Shown here in pieces: positions 1-8,597 of a stretch of DNA of 64,000 nucleotides. The stretch comes from Streptomyces sp. TG1A-8 (lineage in GTDB: Bacteria; Actinomycetota; Actinomycetes; Streptomycetales; Streptomycetaceae). The translations under genes were made by a program, and so were the position numbers. Below the pieces are notes generated by a model. That model was not told the DNA's origin. It did no database searches and saw nothing but the letters and a program-made list of their open reading frames with translations. Every line of letters begins with the position of its first letter. Position 1 is the stretch's first letter. The stretch lies in the NCBI RefSeq assembly GCF_030499535.1, contig NZ_JASTLB010000001.1, positions 7,035,321 to 7,099,320 on the forward strand, written 5' to 3'.

Positions 1-547
1 TGCTGCACCGGCTCGACGACGCCGGCCTCATCGACGTCACCCGCGTGGTCCTGGACTCCGCCCACGTGAGGGCTGAAAAGGGGGCGGACACACAGGTCCG
101 AGTCCCGTGGACCGGGGCAAGCCGGGTTCCAAAAGGTACATCCTGTCGGACGCGAACGGACTGCCCCTTCTCGTCGGCGTCTCCGCCGCGAACGTCCACG
201 ACGGCGAAGGGCTGAAGCCCATGGCCGAGGGTCACCAAACGAGACACGACCCCCACCGCGGCCGCCACTTCAAGCCCCAGCCTCTGCATGCGGACAAGGC
301 TTACGATGTGCCTCACCTGCGTAAACGGCTACCTGGCAAACGCATCGGCGTGCGGATCGCCCGCAAAGGGATCGAGTCCAGCGAACGACCGGGCCGCCGC
401 GGGGTCATCGAACGGACCCTCTCCTGGCTGTCCGGCTACCGCCGCCTGAGCCCTCGCTACGAGCGCGATCCCCGCGACCACCTGGCCTTCCTCGGCCTCG
501 CCGCCGCCCTGTGCTGCTACAAACGACTCATCCGCCTCACCACATAG
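1..547 (+). pseudogene. IS5-family transposase remnant (left-truncated)
   Basis: The window opens inside an IS5-type DDE transposase. An early stretch ending in VLDSAHVRAEKG reads in a different frame from the rest, which runs from about position 107 to the TAG at 545-547. The second part has LSDANGLPLLVGVSAANVHD, ADKAYD and a C-terminal VIERTLSWLSGYRRL block carrying the catalytic Glu. The frame change near 90-107 shows a small indel, so this copy should be inactive. The N-terminus lies outside the window. Confidence 0.8.
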
Positions 548-559
548 GACACGCTCCAG

Positions 560-580
560 ATACGCGAGCCCACCAGTACC
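560..580 (+). repeat. 21-nt direct repeat, copy 1
   Basis: The core GAGCCCACCAGTACC (566-580), preceded by ATACG and one variable base, recurs in the same orientation at 4185-4205. This copy lies 12 nt after the IS5 transposase stop, so it may be an IS end. The pair brackets the TetR/MFS/hydrolase module and an integrase remnant. Confidence 0.6.
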
Positions 581-586
581 AACCCC

Positions 587-1177
587 CTAGTCACGCGCGT
601 GCAACGCCTGTGAGAGCGCGCCGACGGTCACGTTCACTATGGCCTGGAGTTGTGCGGGGCTCGCCCCGGCTCTGCTCATGACGGCGAGGGACTGGTTCAC
701 GGCCGCCACGTGGACGGCGAAGGTCTCGGCGTCCTGGTCGGTCAGTCGGCCGGCCTTTAGCGCGGCGCGCAGGCGCGTGAGCTGGAAGTCGAGCGCCTGC
801 CGGGCGTGCGCCGCGACGGCCGGGCTCAGCACCGGAGTCGCCATGGCCGACTGGGCGATCAGACAGCCGTCGGGCAGTCCGGGATCGGCGATGCGCCTGA
901 GGGTGACGTCGAAGAACGCGCGGACCGCTGCCAGGGGCTCGGTGGCCGCACCCGATAGGGCGGCGTCGTACTTGTCGCCGTAGCGCGCGGCGTAGCGGTC
1001 CAGGCAGCGCAGGAACAGCGTGTCCTTGTCGCCGAGCGAGGAGTAGATCGAACTGCGGTTCAGGCCGGTCGCCCGGGACAGGTCGTCGACCGAGGTGTCG
1101 GCGTAGCCGGCGCGCCAGAACTGGATCATCGCGGCGTCGAGCACCGTGTCCATGTCGAACTGTTTCTTGCCCGCCAC
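587..1177 (-). CDS. TetR-family repressor of the adjacent MFS gene
   Basis: A 196-aa TetR-type one-component regulator. The N-terminal helix-turn-helix is clear (VDDLSRATGLNRSSIY), followed by an all-helical ligand-binding domain with the block GCLIAQSAMA. I chose the GTG at 1177 because AGGGAAG lies about 8 nt upstream and the protein then begins just before the HTH; the frame stays open to an ATG at 1270, but that would overlap the likely operator. It is divergent from an MFS transporter gene, with a perfect inverted repeat between them, so it probably represses that transporter and the hydrolase behind it until an inducer binds. The ligand is unknown. Confidence 0.85.
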   Translation of the reverse strand: MAGKKQFDMDTVLDAAMIQFWRAGYADTSVDDLSRATGLNRSSIYSSLGDKDTLFLRCLDRYAARYGDKYDAALSGAATEPLAAVRAFFDVTLRRIADPGLPDGCLIAQSAMATPVLSPAVAAHARQALDFQLTRLRAALKAGRLTDQDAETFAVHVAAVNQSLAVMSRAGASPAQLQAIVNVTVGALSQALHARD

Positions 1178-1248
1178 GTGCCACTTCCCTGCCGGTGTTT
1201 CGGTATGCCGGTGTTCCGGGTGGTGCCCACCGATACTGCCCATCATCT

Positions 1249-1274
1249 CATCTTGAACTGATTGTTTCAAGATG
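1249..1274. promoter_or_regulatory. Probable TetR operator
   Basis: Perfect 9-bp inverted repeat CATCTTGAA / TTCAAGATG with an 8-nt spacer, located 17 nt upstream of the MFS start codon and upstream of the divergent TetR gene. Position and symmetry fit a TetR-dimer operator controlling both genes. Confidence 0.6.
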
Positions 1275-1290
1275 TGTTAGCCTTCGGAGC

Positions 1291-2568
1291 ATGATCAGGG
1301 CCAGGCGTCCCCCGTGCATCGAGACAGCGCGACGAGCGCGCCACGCGCCCCCGGCCGGCGCCACCGCCGTCGTCTTCCTCTACACCGTCGTCATGGCCGG
1401 CGGGAACCTGACCATCCCGCTCTACAGCCTGTGGGCGTCGCAGTTCGGCTTCGGGCCCGTCACCACCACCCTCGTCTTCATCGCCTACGTCGTGGGAGTC
1501 GCCGGCACGCTGCTCGTGGCTGGCTCGCTGTCCGATGCGATCGGGCGCCGTCCCGTCCTCGCGCTGGCACTCGCGCTCGCGGCGCTCAGCACCCTCGGAT
1601 TCGCGCTCGCCGAAGGCCTGCCCGTCCTGCTGGCCTCACGGGTTCTCAGCGGCATGGCGACTGGTCTCGTCACCGCGGCGGCGACCTCCTCGATCGCGGA
1701 GGTCGTGCCCGGCCGCAAGACCGCGTCGGTGCTGGCCACCGCCGCCAACGTCGGCGGTTTGAGTCTCGGTGTGATCGCCGCGGGCCTGCTCGCGCAGTTC
1801 GCCCCGGCGCCGACCCGCACCGTGTTCTGGTGCTACCTGGCCGTCTGCGCCGCAGCGGGCATCGCCTGGTCGGCAGTCTCCGAGACTGCCGGGTCAGGGA
1901 CGCGCTGGCAGCCCCGGATCCGCCGCCCCGCATTTCCTTCCGGCGCGGGCCGGGCCCGCTCGTTCCTCGCCTCCGGCGTGCTCGCCGCAGCCGCCTCCGG
2001 CGTGAACGGATTCTTCTCGTCCCTAGCCCCCGCATTCCTCCGCGATGACCTGGGCATAGCGAACCTGGCCGTCATCGGCGCAGGCATCGGAACCCTGTTC
2101 GCCGGTGCACTGCTGTCTCAGGTCGTCGCCCCGCCGGCCCTCCTGCGACGCGACACCGGGACAGCCCTGCTGGTCATCGGGGTGACCGTCATCGAGGCGG
2201 CGCTCTGGATCCGCTCCGCGCCTGTCTTCGCCGTCGGCACCGTCCTCGCCGGGGCAGCCGTGGGAATCCTGTTCCGCCACGGCCTCGGCGTCACGGACGC
2301 ACTGTGCGATCCCGGCAACCGGGCCGAGCTCAGCGCGACGTACTTCCTGTTCATCTACTCCGGGCTCACCGTCCCCGTCCTGCTGCTGGGCCTCGTCGAT
2401 CAGGCCGCCGGGACCCGGATCTCCAGCACCATCCTGGCCGCCCTCGTCATCTGCATCGCCCTCGCGGGCCTTGCCCTCGGGCAGACCGCCGGACCAGCAC
2501 ACCCCCACACGCACACCAACAACACCGATAACACCGATGGAGAATCCCATGACCGTCTCCGCAAGTAA
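1291..2568 (+). CDS. MFS transporter (drug-efflux type)
   Basis: A 425-aa major facilitator superfamily membrane protein with about 12 hydrophobic segments. The loop after the second segment carries the family motif GSLSDAIGRRPVL (residues 79-90). It probably exports a small toxic molecule using the proton gradient. Start ATG 1291 sits next to GGAG; upstream in-frame starts would run through the operator. The stop overlaps the next gene's start (2549), so the two are co-transcribed and translationally coupled. The His/Thr/Asn-rich tail (about residues 403-425) is an odd hydrophilic extension. It resembles the MFS gene at 40434, which sits in a module of the same design. Substrate unknown. Confidence 0.85.
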   Translation: MIRARRPPCIETARRARHAPPAGATAVVFLYTVVMAGGNLTIPLYSLWASQFGFGPVTTTLVFIAYVVGVAGTLLVAGSLSDAIGRRPVLALALALAALSTLGFALAEGLPVLLASRVLSGMATGLVTAAATSSIAEVVPGRKTASVLATAANVGGLSLGVIAAGLLAQFAPAPTRTVFWCYLAVCAAAGIAWSAVSETAGSGTRWQPRIRRPAFPSGAGRARSFLASGVLAAAASGVNGFFSSLAPAFLRDDLGIANLAVIGAGIGTLFAGALLSQVVAPPALLRRDTGTALLVIGVTVIEAALWIRSAPVFAVGTVLAGAAVGILFRHGLGVTDALCDPGNRAELSATYFLFIYSGLTVPVLLLGLVDQAAGTRISSTILAALVICIALAGLALGQTAGPAHPHTHTNNTDNTDGESHDRLRK

Positions 2569-3463
2569 CCCCGTCCCCGGCCTGCCCCTGGACGACCTGA
2601 CCGGATTCACCCACCGCTGGGTCGACGCGGACGGCATCCGCCTCCATGCCGTCGAGGGCGGCCGGGCGGACGGCCCGGCTGTCGTCCTGCTCGCCGGGTT
2701 CCCGCAGACCTGGCGGGCCTGGCGGAAGGTCATGCCCCGCCTCGCCGACCGGTCCCGCGTCATCGCCATCGACCTGCCGGGCCAGGGCCACTCCGAGCGC
2801 CCGGAGCGCAGCTATGACACCCACACGGTCGCCGCCCACGTCCACGCCGCCGTGCAGGCCCTCGAAGTGCCGGCCTACTGGCTGGTCGCCCACGACATCG
2901 GCGCCTGGGTGGCCTTCTCCCTCGCCCTGAGCCACGAGAGCCGACTGCGCGGGCTCGCCCTGCTCGACGCCGGGATTCCCGGCATCACCCTGCCGGAATC
3001 GATCCCCACCGATCCGGCCCGGGCGTGGAAGACCTGGCACTTCGCGTTCCACCTGGTGCCCGACCTGCCCGAGAGCCTGCTCGCCGGCCGCGAGCGGGAG
3101 TACGTCGACTGGTTCCTGAACGCGAAGGCCCATGCTCCCGGCACGTTCGACGACGCCGATCTCGACCACTACGCAGCGTCCCTCGCCGCCGACGGCGGCC
3201 TCCGCGCCTCCCTCGCCTACTACCGGGACGCCGCCGAGTCGGCGCGCAGGAACCACCGGGCGCTCGACCGGCAGCACCTGACCGTGCCCGTCCTCGGCAT
3301 CTCCGGCAGCCACGGCTCCGTCCCGGACATGGCGGCCTCCCTCAACCCGTGGGCCGACCGCACCAGCGGGGTTACCGTGCCCGGCGCCGGGCACTTCATC
3401 CCCGATGAGCAGCCCGCAGCCGTCGCTGCCGCGATAGCCGACTTCATCACCGGCACCGACTGA
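2549..3463 (+). CDS. Alpha/beta hydrolase with Asp nucleophile (epoxide hydrolase / dehalogenase-like)
   Basis: A 304-aa cytoplasmic alpha/beta-hydrolase. The nucleophile elbow reads VAHDIGAW (Asp about residue 116) rather than G-x-S-x-G, the form found in epoxide hydrolases and haloalkane or haloacetate dehalogenases. The strand-turn VIAIDLPGQGHSERP precedes it, and the catalytic His is in GAGHFIPDE (about 282). The ATG at 2549 has GGAGA 5 nt upstream and overlaps the end of the MFS gene by 20 nt. Sitting in a TetR-controlled efflux operon, it probably detoxifies the compound that the pump exports; that is inference, and the substrate cannot be read from the sequence. Confidence 0.8.
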   Translation: MTVSASNPVPGLPLDDLTGFTHRWVDADGIRLHAVEGGRADGPAVVLLAGFPQTWRAWRKVMPRLADRSRVIAIDLPGQGHSERPERSYDTHTVAAHVHAAVQALEVPAYWLVAHDIGAWVAFSLALSHESRLRGLALLDAGIPGITLPESIPTDPARAWKTWHFAFHLVPDLPESLLAGREREYVDWFLNAKAHAPGTFDDADLDHYAASLAADGGLRASLAYYRDAAESARRNHRALDRQHLTVPVLGISGSHGSVPDMAASLNPWADRTSGVTVPGAGHFIPDEQPAAVAAAIADFITGTD

Positions 3464-3790
3464 CACCACTCAGGCCCGCACCGCCGGGTCCGAACTGCCG
3501 GGTCCAGGACCGTGCGCGCCCCGGATGCGCCTACCACCGCGGCCGTTCCGGAACATGTGGCGGCACATCCGGGCCTGGCGGGGGACGCAGACGGGCCGCA
3601 CCACTGTCGCAGCTTCCACGGCGCAACTCCGCGACTGCGACCCCGGGGTTCCTGAGGCGTCGGACCGCGCCGGGCCGGCCACCACCGCCGAGAACGCCGG
3701 CGTCCGCAAGACCGCCACCGGCGCCCCTCCCACCCCGTCCGCGAACGTCGCCAAGCTCCGCCCCCGCGCGGCCCGCATCCTGCCCGACGC

Positions 3791-4177
3791 ATGACCCGCC
3801 CCTACGCCACCGACGAACAGTACGAACGCGGGTTCATGGCCGTTTGCTGCCGATGTGGTCCCCGCAGGCACAAGGTCGGCACCTGCTCGGACCGAGCCGC
3901 CAGGACACGAGGCGCCTGCCCGGGATGCGGCCAGCCCCTCGGCCCCAACCACCTCTCCACGCTCCTGAACCAGGTCGGAATCCCGATCGCCGCTGCCCGG
4001 GATGCCGCCATCCGGCAGCAACTCCTCGAACTGCCCGCACCCATCGTCGCGGACGCTCTCGGCTACCACGACCAGACCACCAGCCGCCTCCGCAACGAGA
4101 CCGCCGTAACCCGGAACCATACACCGCTCGCGATCACGCACTGTCATGACCGGTTGGAATCCTGGGCGAACTCGTGA
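3791..4177 (+). pseudogene. Integrase/recombinase-like C-terminal remnant
   Basis: This 128-aa frame has zinc-ribbon-like cysteines (CCRCG, CPGCGQPL) followed by IPIAAARDAAIRQQLLELPAP and VADALGYH. That pattern is the C-terminal end of a Streptomyces site-specific recombinase-like family. The tail after ALGYH looks garbled and related sequence continues in another frame, so it is probably a decayed end piece. An upstream frame (3525-3794, 89 aa, Arg/Ala-rich, no recognisable domain) overlaps it by ATGA and may be part of the same decayed gene. I recognise the fragment but not a working enzyme. Confidence 0.4.
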
Positions 4178-4184
4178 CAGTTGA

Positions 4185-4205
4185 ATACGAGAGCCCACCA
4201 GTACC
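4185..4205 (+). repeat. 21-nt direct repeat, copy 2
   Basis: Second copy of the repeat at 560-580, identical except for one base between ATACG and the GAGCCCACCAGTACC core (4191-4205). It lies directly after the integrase-like remnant. Confidence 0.6.
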
Positions 4206-4338
4206 GAAGGCCACAGCGCCCGAGACCGGACTGGCAGCCAGGAGAGCCGACGGCTGTCCGGGCGCCAAGGTGCCGGCGGCCATGGCCTCGACCGGCGCCC
4301 CCGAGTGGTGACGGACGCCAAGGAGATATTCATAGACG

Positions 4339-4370
4339 ACCGGTCTGATTCCTCTAGCCAACCGGTCTAC
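4339..4370. promoter_or_regulatory. Two ACCGGTCT operator boxes upstream of the TetR gene
   Basis: GACCGGTC (4339-4346) and AACCGGTCTA (4361-4370) are centred about 22 bp apart just before the TetR start at 4391. The same core forms a perfect palindrome before the downstream amidase (5024-5035). The boxes resemble the TAGACC/GGTCTA elements I recall for the LmrA/YxaF branch of TetR proteins, and they suggest autoregulation. Confidence 0.65.
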
Positions 4371-4390
4371 TCAGATGCTACGGTTGCGAC

Positions 4391-4984
4391 ATGCCAGTCA
4401 CCAAGGCGGAAACACGCCAGAGCCTGCTCGACGCCGCACGACGACTCGTAGTCACCAAGGGCTACACCGCCGTCGGCATCAACACGATCCTGACCGAGGC
4501 CGGTGTCCCGAAGGGGTCCTTCTACCACCACTTCGATTCCAAGGACGCCTTCGGCGAGGCGATGCTGCAGAGCTACTTCGACGAATACCTCACCACCATG
4601 GACGCGATCGTCGCCGACAGTGGCAAGAACTCCGCGGAGCATCTGCGGAAGTACTGGCAGAACTTCTACGACACTCAAGTCGTGGACAACTGTCAGGGAG
4701 GGTGTCTGGTCGTCAAGCTCAGCGCCGAAATCGCCGACCTCTCCGAGGTGATGCGCCTTGCCACCAAGGCCGGCACCACGGCGATCGTCGACCGGCTGGA
4801 GCGGATGATCATCGCGGGCACCGCGGAGGGGTCCGTGTCCGTCGACGACACCCCTCGCACGACAGCCGAGGCCCTCTACAACCTGTGGCTCGGGGCGAGC
4901 GTGATGGCGAAGATCCACCGAAGCGCCGCCTACCTCGACCACGCCATGGCACTCACACTAAAGACCCTTCACCTGCCCTCCTGA
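4391..4984 (+). CDS. TetR-family regulator (LmrA/YxaF or AcuR-like)
   Basis: A 197-aa TetR regulator. The HTH is INTILTEAGVPKGSFYHHF at about residues 31-48, and the effector domain has the branch signature GGCLVVKLSAEIADLSEVMR. Both gene start and operator boxes lie within about 50 bp, and no convincing ribosome-binding site precedes the ATG, so a leaderless or very short-leader transcript is possible. An identical box lies before the amidase gene 63 bp downstream, so the regulator probably represses itself and the amidase and NAD(P)-binding genes. The inducer is unknown. Confidence 0.85.
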   Translation: MPVTKAETRQSLLDAARRLVVTKGYTAVGINTILTEAGVPKGSFYHHFDSKDAFGEAMLQSYFDEYLTTMDAIVADSGKNSAEHLRKYWQNFYDTQVVDNCQGGCLVVKLSAEIADLSEVMRLATKAGTTAIVDRLERMIIAGTAEGSVSVDDTPRTTAEALYNLWLGASVMAKIHRSAAYLDHAMALTLKTLHLPS

Positions 4985-5023
4985 CGCCCTCGCCCGCGCA
5001 TGGCGGAGACATCACCTGCAAAG

Positions 5024-5035
5024 TAGACCGGTCTA
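5024..5035. promoter_or_regulatory. Perfect TAGACCGGTCTA operator before the amidase gene
   Basis: A 12-bp perfect palindrome TAGACCGGTCTA ends 12 nt before the amidase ATG and just before its GGAAGG ribosome-binding site. It shares ACCGGTCTA with the boxes before the TetR gene, which makes it the best-resolved member of a three-site operator set. Confidence 0.7.
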
Positions 5036-5047
5036 GGAAGGACCGTC

Positions 5048-6454
5048 ATGACTGCCGACCTCATCCGTTCCGACGCGACGGAACTCGCCGAACTGATCCG
5101 CACCGGGAAGGTGACCTCCGTCGAGGTGGTCCAGGCGCACCTGGACCGCATCAAGGCCGTCGATCCGCAGATCAATGCCGTCGTCACGCTGGCGGACGGT
5201 GCTCTTGAGGCGGCGAAGGCCGCGGACGAGGCGCTGGCGGCGGGCGTGGAGGCCGGGCCGTTGCACGGGGTGCCGTTCACGGTCAAGGACTCCTTCGACA
5301 CCGCCGGGGTGCTGACGCAGCGCGGTTCCCCGATCTTCAAGGGCCGCATCCCGGACACCGACGCCACCAGCGTGGCCCGGATGAAGTGCGCCGGCGGCAT
5401 CCTCATCGCGAAGACCAACCTCCCGGAGTTCTCCTACTCGACGGAGTCGGACAATCTGCTCACGGGCAGGACGAACAATCCCTGGAACCTGGAGCGCACG
5501 CCCGGCGGCTCCAGCGGAGGGGAGTCCGCGGCGATCGCGGCGGGGATGTCGCCGCTCGGCCTCGGCAGCGATCTGGCCATCTCGGTACGCGGACCGGCCG
5601 CCCACACCGGCATCGCCGCCCTCAAGCCCACCCACGGACGTATCCCCATGACGGGGGTCTGGCCGCGGGCGCCGCGCCGTGACTGGCACGTCGGACCGAT
5701 GGCCCGCACCATCCGCGACCTCGCACTGGCCTACTCGATCCTCTCTGGCCCCGACGGCGCCGACGGCTTCGCCACCACCCCGCCCGCCTTCGACACCGGC
5801 CTCGGCACATCGCCCGACCGGCCCGTGCGCGTCGGCTGGCTGGTCGACTCCGGACTCGGCCCCATCGACCCTCAGGTCGCCGCCACCGTGCAGAACGCCG
5901 CTGAGGCGCTGAAGGGCGCCGGAGTCCAAGTCGAGGCCGTGAGCATCCCGGCGTTCGAACGGGACAATCCCCTCGACCTCTTCTACCGCCAGCACGTCAT
6001 GGAGGTGAAGCCGGCCTTCCGGGACGTCACCACCGGCTACGAGGACCGGATGGGCAAGGTCTCCACCGCCATGCTCGCCGGCCCCGACACCTCCATCGAG
6101 GACTACGTCCTGGCCGAACAGGGCATCGAACGCCTCCGCGACGCCTTCACCGACTACTTCACCCGGTACGACGTCCTCCTCCTCCCGGTCCTGCCCATCC
6201 CCGCCCACGAACACGGACTGACCCACTTCACCATCAACGGCCAGACGGTGGACGCCGCCCACATCCAGACCGCCACCATCCCCTTCAACCTGACCGGCCT
6301 ACCCGCCCTGTCCATGCGCTTCGGCACCAGCAACGACGGCCTGCCCATCGGCGTACAACTCGCAGCCACCTGGCACGCCGAATCCACCATCCTGCACATC
6401 GCCGCACTCCTGGAAACCCTCAGCCCCGTCCGCGACCAGCACCCCACCCTCTGA
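5048..6454 (+). CDS. Amidase (amidase-signature family)
   Basis: A 468-aa cytoplasmic amidase-signature hydrolase. The Ser-cisSer-Lys triad is visible: Lys80 in VPFTVKD, cis-Ser in [10 protein letters not shown] (155-156), and the nucleophile Ser179 in [16 protein letters not shown]. The last motif usually reads GSDxGGSxRxPA, so LAISVRGPA is a variant around an intact Ser. Length is normal for the family. It would hydrolyse an amide to acid plus ammonia or amine; the amide is unknown. It is under the palindromic TetR box and followed 148 bp later by a small NAD(P)-binding protein gene. Confidence 0.85.
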   Translation: MTADLIRSDATELAELIRTGKVTSVEVVQAHLDRIKAVDPQINAVVTLADGALEAAKAADEALAAGVEAGPLHGVPFTVKDSFDTAGVLTQRGSPIFKGRIPDTDATSVARMKCAGGILIAKTNLPEFSYSTESDNLLTGRTNNPWNLERTPGGSSGGESAAIAAGMSPLGLGSDLAISVRGPAAHTGIAALKPTHGRIPMTGVWPRAPRRDWHVGPMARTIRDLALAYSILSGPDGADGFATTPPAFDTGLGTSPDRPVRVGWLVDSGLGPIDPQVAATVQNAAEALKGAGVQVEAVSIPAFERDNPLDLFYRQHVMEVKPAFRDVTTGYEDRMGKVSTAMLAGPDTSIEDYVLAEQGIERLRDAFTDYFTRYDVLLLPVLPIPAHEHGLTHFTINGQTVDAAHIQTATIPFNLTGLPALSMRFGTSNDGLPIGVQLAATWHAESTILHIAALLETLSPVRDQHPTL

Positions 6455-6602
6455 CGGGCAGACAACAGCACCACGGCGGTTTCGAAGAGCATGGCCCTCG
6501 CGCCCCTCGAAGCCGCCGTGTCCGCTGAGCGGATGACGTCGTCTCCCGACCGCGACGTTCCCCGCCTCATCCACTGAACATGCCAACGAAGGAAACCGCA
6601 TC

Positions 6603-7259
6603 ATGAAGACGTTCATCATCGGGATCGCCGGCGGGGTCGGGTCCCTGCTGGCACGCGAACTGATCGCTCGGGGCGACGACGTCAGCGGCCTCGTCCGACG
6701 ACCGGAGCAGCAGGAGGCGCTCGGGGGGACCGGGGTCCGCGGCGAGCTGGGCGATCTCACAGAGATCTCGGCAGCTGAGCTGGCAAAACTGATCGGTCCG
6801 GCCGACGCTCTCGTGTTCAGCGCAGGTGCCGGCGGCACGGGCAAGGAAGCCACCACCGCCATCGACGGCGACGGAGTCGTCAAGGCGATCGAGGCCGCAC
6901 GTTTCGCCGGTGTCACCCGTTTCGCCCTGGTGTCGGTGTTCCCCGAGGCGTGGCGCGAGCGCAACCTCGGAGAGCAGTTCGATCACTACATCGCCGTGAA
7001 GAAGTCTGCCGACATCGCCCTCACCCAGAGCGGACTCGACTGGATCATCCTCCGGCCGGCCGTTCTCCTGAACCGTCCTGGTCAGGGAACCGTCGCCCTC
7101 GGCCCCGCCCAGCGACACGAGGAGATCTCCCGGGCGGACGTGGCCGCGACCCTCGCGGAACTCCTCCACGAGCCGCGGATCACCGGTCAGATACTCGAGC
7201 TGACCGCCGGTGACACCCCGATCCCGGACGCCGTGCGCGCGAACGTGCGCGACCGCTGA
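6603..7259 (+). CDS. NAD(P)-binding atypical SDR (NmrA/YwnB-like)
   Basis: A 218-aa Rossmann-fold protein. The nucleotide-binding loop is IIGIAGGVGSLLARELIARG at the N-terminus, and the later block GLDWIILRPAVLLN is typical of the atypical SDR / NAD(P)H-binding family that includes YwnB- and NmrA-like proteins. There is no clear YxxxK pair (the nearest is HYIAVKKSAD), so either a reductase or a redox sensor is possible. The start is supported by GAAGGA about 10 nt upstream. It probably belongs to the TetR-amidase transcription unit. Confidence 0.75.
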   Translation: MKTFIIGIAGGVGSLLARELIARGDDVSGLVRRPEQQEALGGTGVRGELGDLTEISAAELAKLIGPADALVFSAGAGGTGKEATTAIDGDGVVKAIEAARFAGVTRFALVSVFPEAWRERNLGEQFDHYIAVKKSADIALTQSGLDWIILRPAVLLNRPGQGTVALGPAQRHEEISRADVAATLAELLHEPRITGQILELTAGDTPIPDAVRANVRDR

Positions 7260-7309
7260 GACGCACAAGTCCGCGCCAGACCAGGCGGCCGGCCGTCACC
7301 CGCGTCGGA

Positions 7310-7558
7310 GTGCTGCACCGGGCGCCCGTCGACCACGCGGGTGGCGGCCCGCTTGAGTCTGCCGAGCAGCGGGACGGTCTCCGCGTGGATCACGCCGGGC
7401 AGGGAACCCAGCTGTTCGGTGACATAGCTGAACAGCTCGTCGCCGGCACGGCAGGTCGCCGCGGCCGCGATGTTCCCGGGGCCCGTGACCGCGGCGACCG
7501 AGCTGGTCCGCCGGTGCGAGGAAAGGGCCTCGGCGACCGTGGGCATGAAGTTCGGCAT
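7310..7558 (-). pseudogene. Lrp/AsnC effector-domain remnant
   Basis: Only the ligand-binding (RAM) half of an Lrp-type regulator is readable: VAAVTGPGNIAAAATCR, then LFSYVTEQLGSLPGVIHAET and LLGRLKRAATRVV. The HTH is missing and an in-frame stop lies just upstream of the readable part, so it is a remnant next to the IS6 insertion. Confidence 0.6.
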
Positions 7559-7629
7559 GCTGGAAGCGTTCGGCTACCGCACCTCGGCCACACTGTTCCG
7601 CAGTGCGCCCCTCCAGGAGATGCCGTTCC

Positions 7630-8493
7630 GGCGCTGTCACGTTGTTGGGTGTCTGGGTCTTTGACGGCGCGTCGGAATGTGGCGCGGGTCGGGTTTCGGG
7701 CCGGCGCTCAGGCCTCGGCGGGCAGGTCAGCGGCGCCGGTGATCTGGTCCCGGACGGCGAAGCGGACGGTCGTCTCGGCGCGGTGGTCGGTGGCGGTCAT
7801 CAGGTGGCGGCGGGCCGGAAGTGGGGTGAGATGCCGCTGAACGCGGACGGGAACCGCTGCGCCCCGCCGGCCGAGCGCCAAGCCCTTCATCGCGCGTTCG
7901 CGCCGACGGGTGGGCCGGTGGCTGTTCTCCGCCCGGTTGTTCAGACACTTCGACTGCCGGTGCTCGACGCAGGGCATGACCTCACGGTGGGCGGCACCGT
8001 AGGAACGGAGTTCATCGGTGACGACCACTTGCGGGACCGCACGTGTCCTCTTCGTCAGGCGGCGGAAGAACCGCCTGGCCGCGGTCTTGTCCCGGCGGTT
8101 GTGCACGAGGATGTCCAAGATCGTTGCCGTTTTGGTCGACGGCCCGCCACCGGTACCTCTGCTCACCGTTGACCTGGATGAAGACTTCGTCCAGGTGTCA
8201 CTTGTCCCCGGGCCGAGGCTGCCGGCGGCGCAGCGCGCCTGCGCAGGCCTGCCCGAACTTCGCGCACCGGCGGCGGACCGTTTCACAGGAGACGACGACC
8301 CCGCGCTCGAGCAGGAGCTCCTCCACCTCGCGCAACGACAGCGGGAAGCGGTGGTACAGCCACCCACAGGGGGAGACGACCTCCACCGGGTACCGCTGAC
8401 CCTGGCACGACAACGACGCGCCCCCCACGGACCACCCTTCCCAGACTGATCAACCCGAAGATCACCCCACCGGTCAGCCAACGTGACAGCGCC
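7630..8493 (-). mobile_element. IS6-family element, copy A (864 bp)
   Basis: Bounded by a perfect 15-bp terminal inverted repeat, GGCGCTGTCACGTTG at 7630-7644 and its complement at 8479-8493. It holds a frameshifted IS6 transposase. The 8-bp flanks do not match, so the target duplication typical of the family is missing, which suggests rearrangement after insertion. Closely related to the copy at 19859-20724. Confidence 0.85.
7708..8428 (-). pseudogene. IS6-family transposase, frameshifted
   Basis: The N-terminal part (YPVEVVSPCGWLYHRFPLSL, then the HTH-like ETVRRRCAKFGQ) is in one frame. The DDE part, with ILVHNRRDKTAARRFFRR, VVTDELRSYGAA (second Asp) and NNRAENSH (Glu), is in another, and the last 50 or so residues shift again. 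At least two frameshifts make it inactive. Confidence 0.85.
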
Positions 8494-8597
8494 CGGTTTC
8501 TCGTTCGGCCGGCCCAGGCTGAGCCACGGCGGCTCCCACCAGCGGCCTCGTCGTTTGCCGGGGCGGCCCCCGGTACTGCGCTTCGAACCCCTTCCGG

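Noticed and set aside
5033..6262. 409-aa minus-strand frame opposite the amidase gene
   Set aside because: Shadow frame; the plus strand carries the catalytic motifs of the amidase.
7708..8428. Programmed frameshifting in the IS6 transposases
   Set aside because: Frame changes fall at different places in copies A, B and C and not at slippery heptamers, so ordinary decay is more likely.
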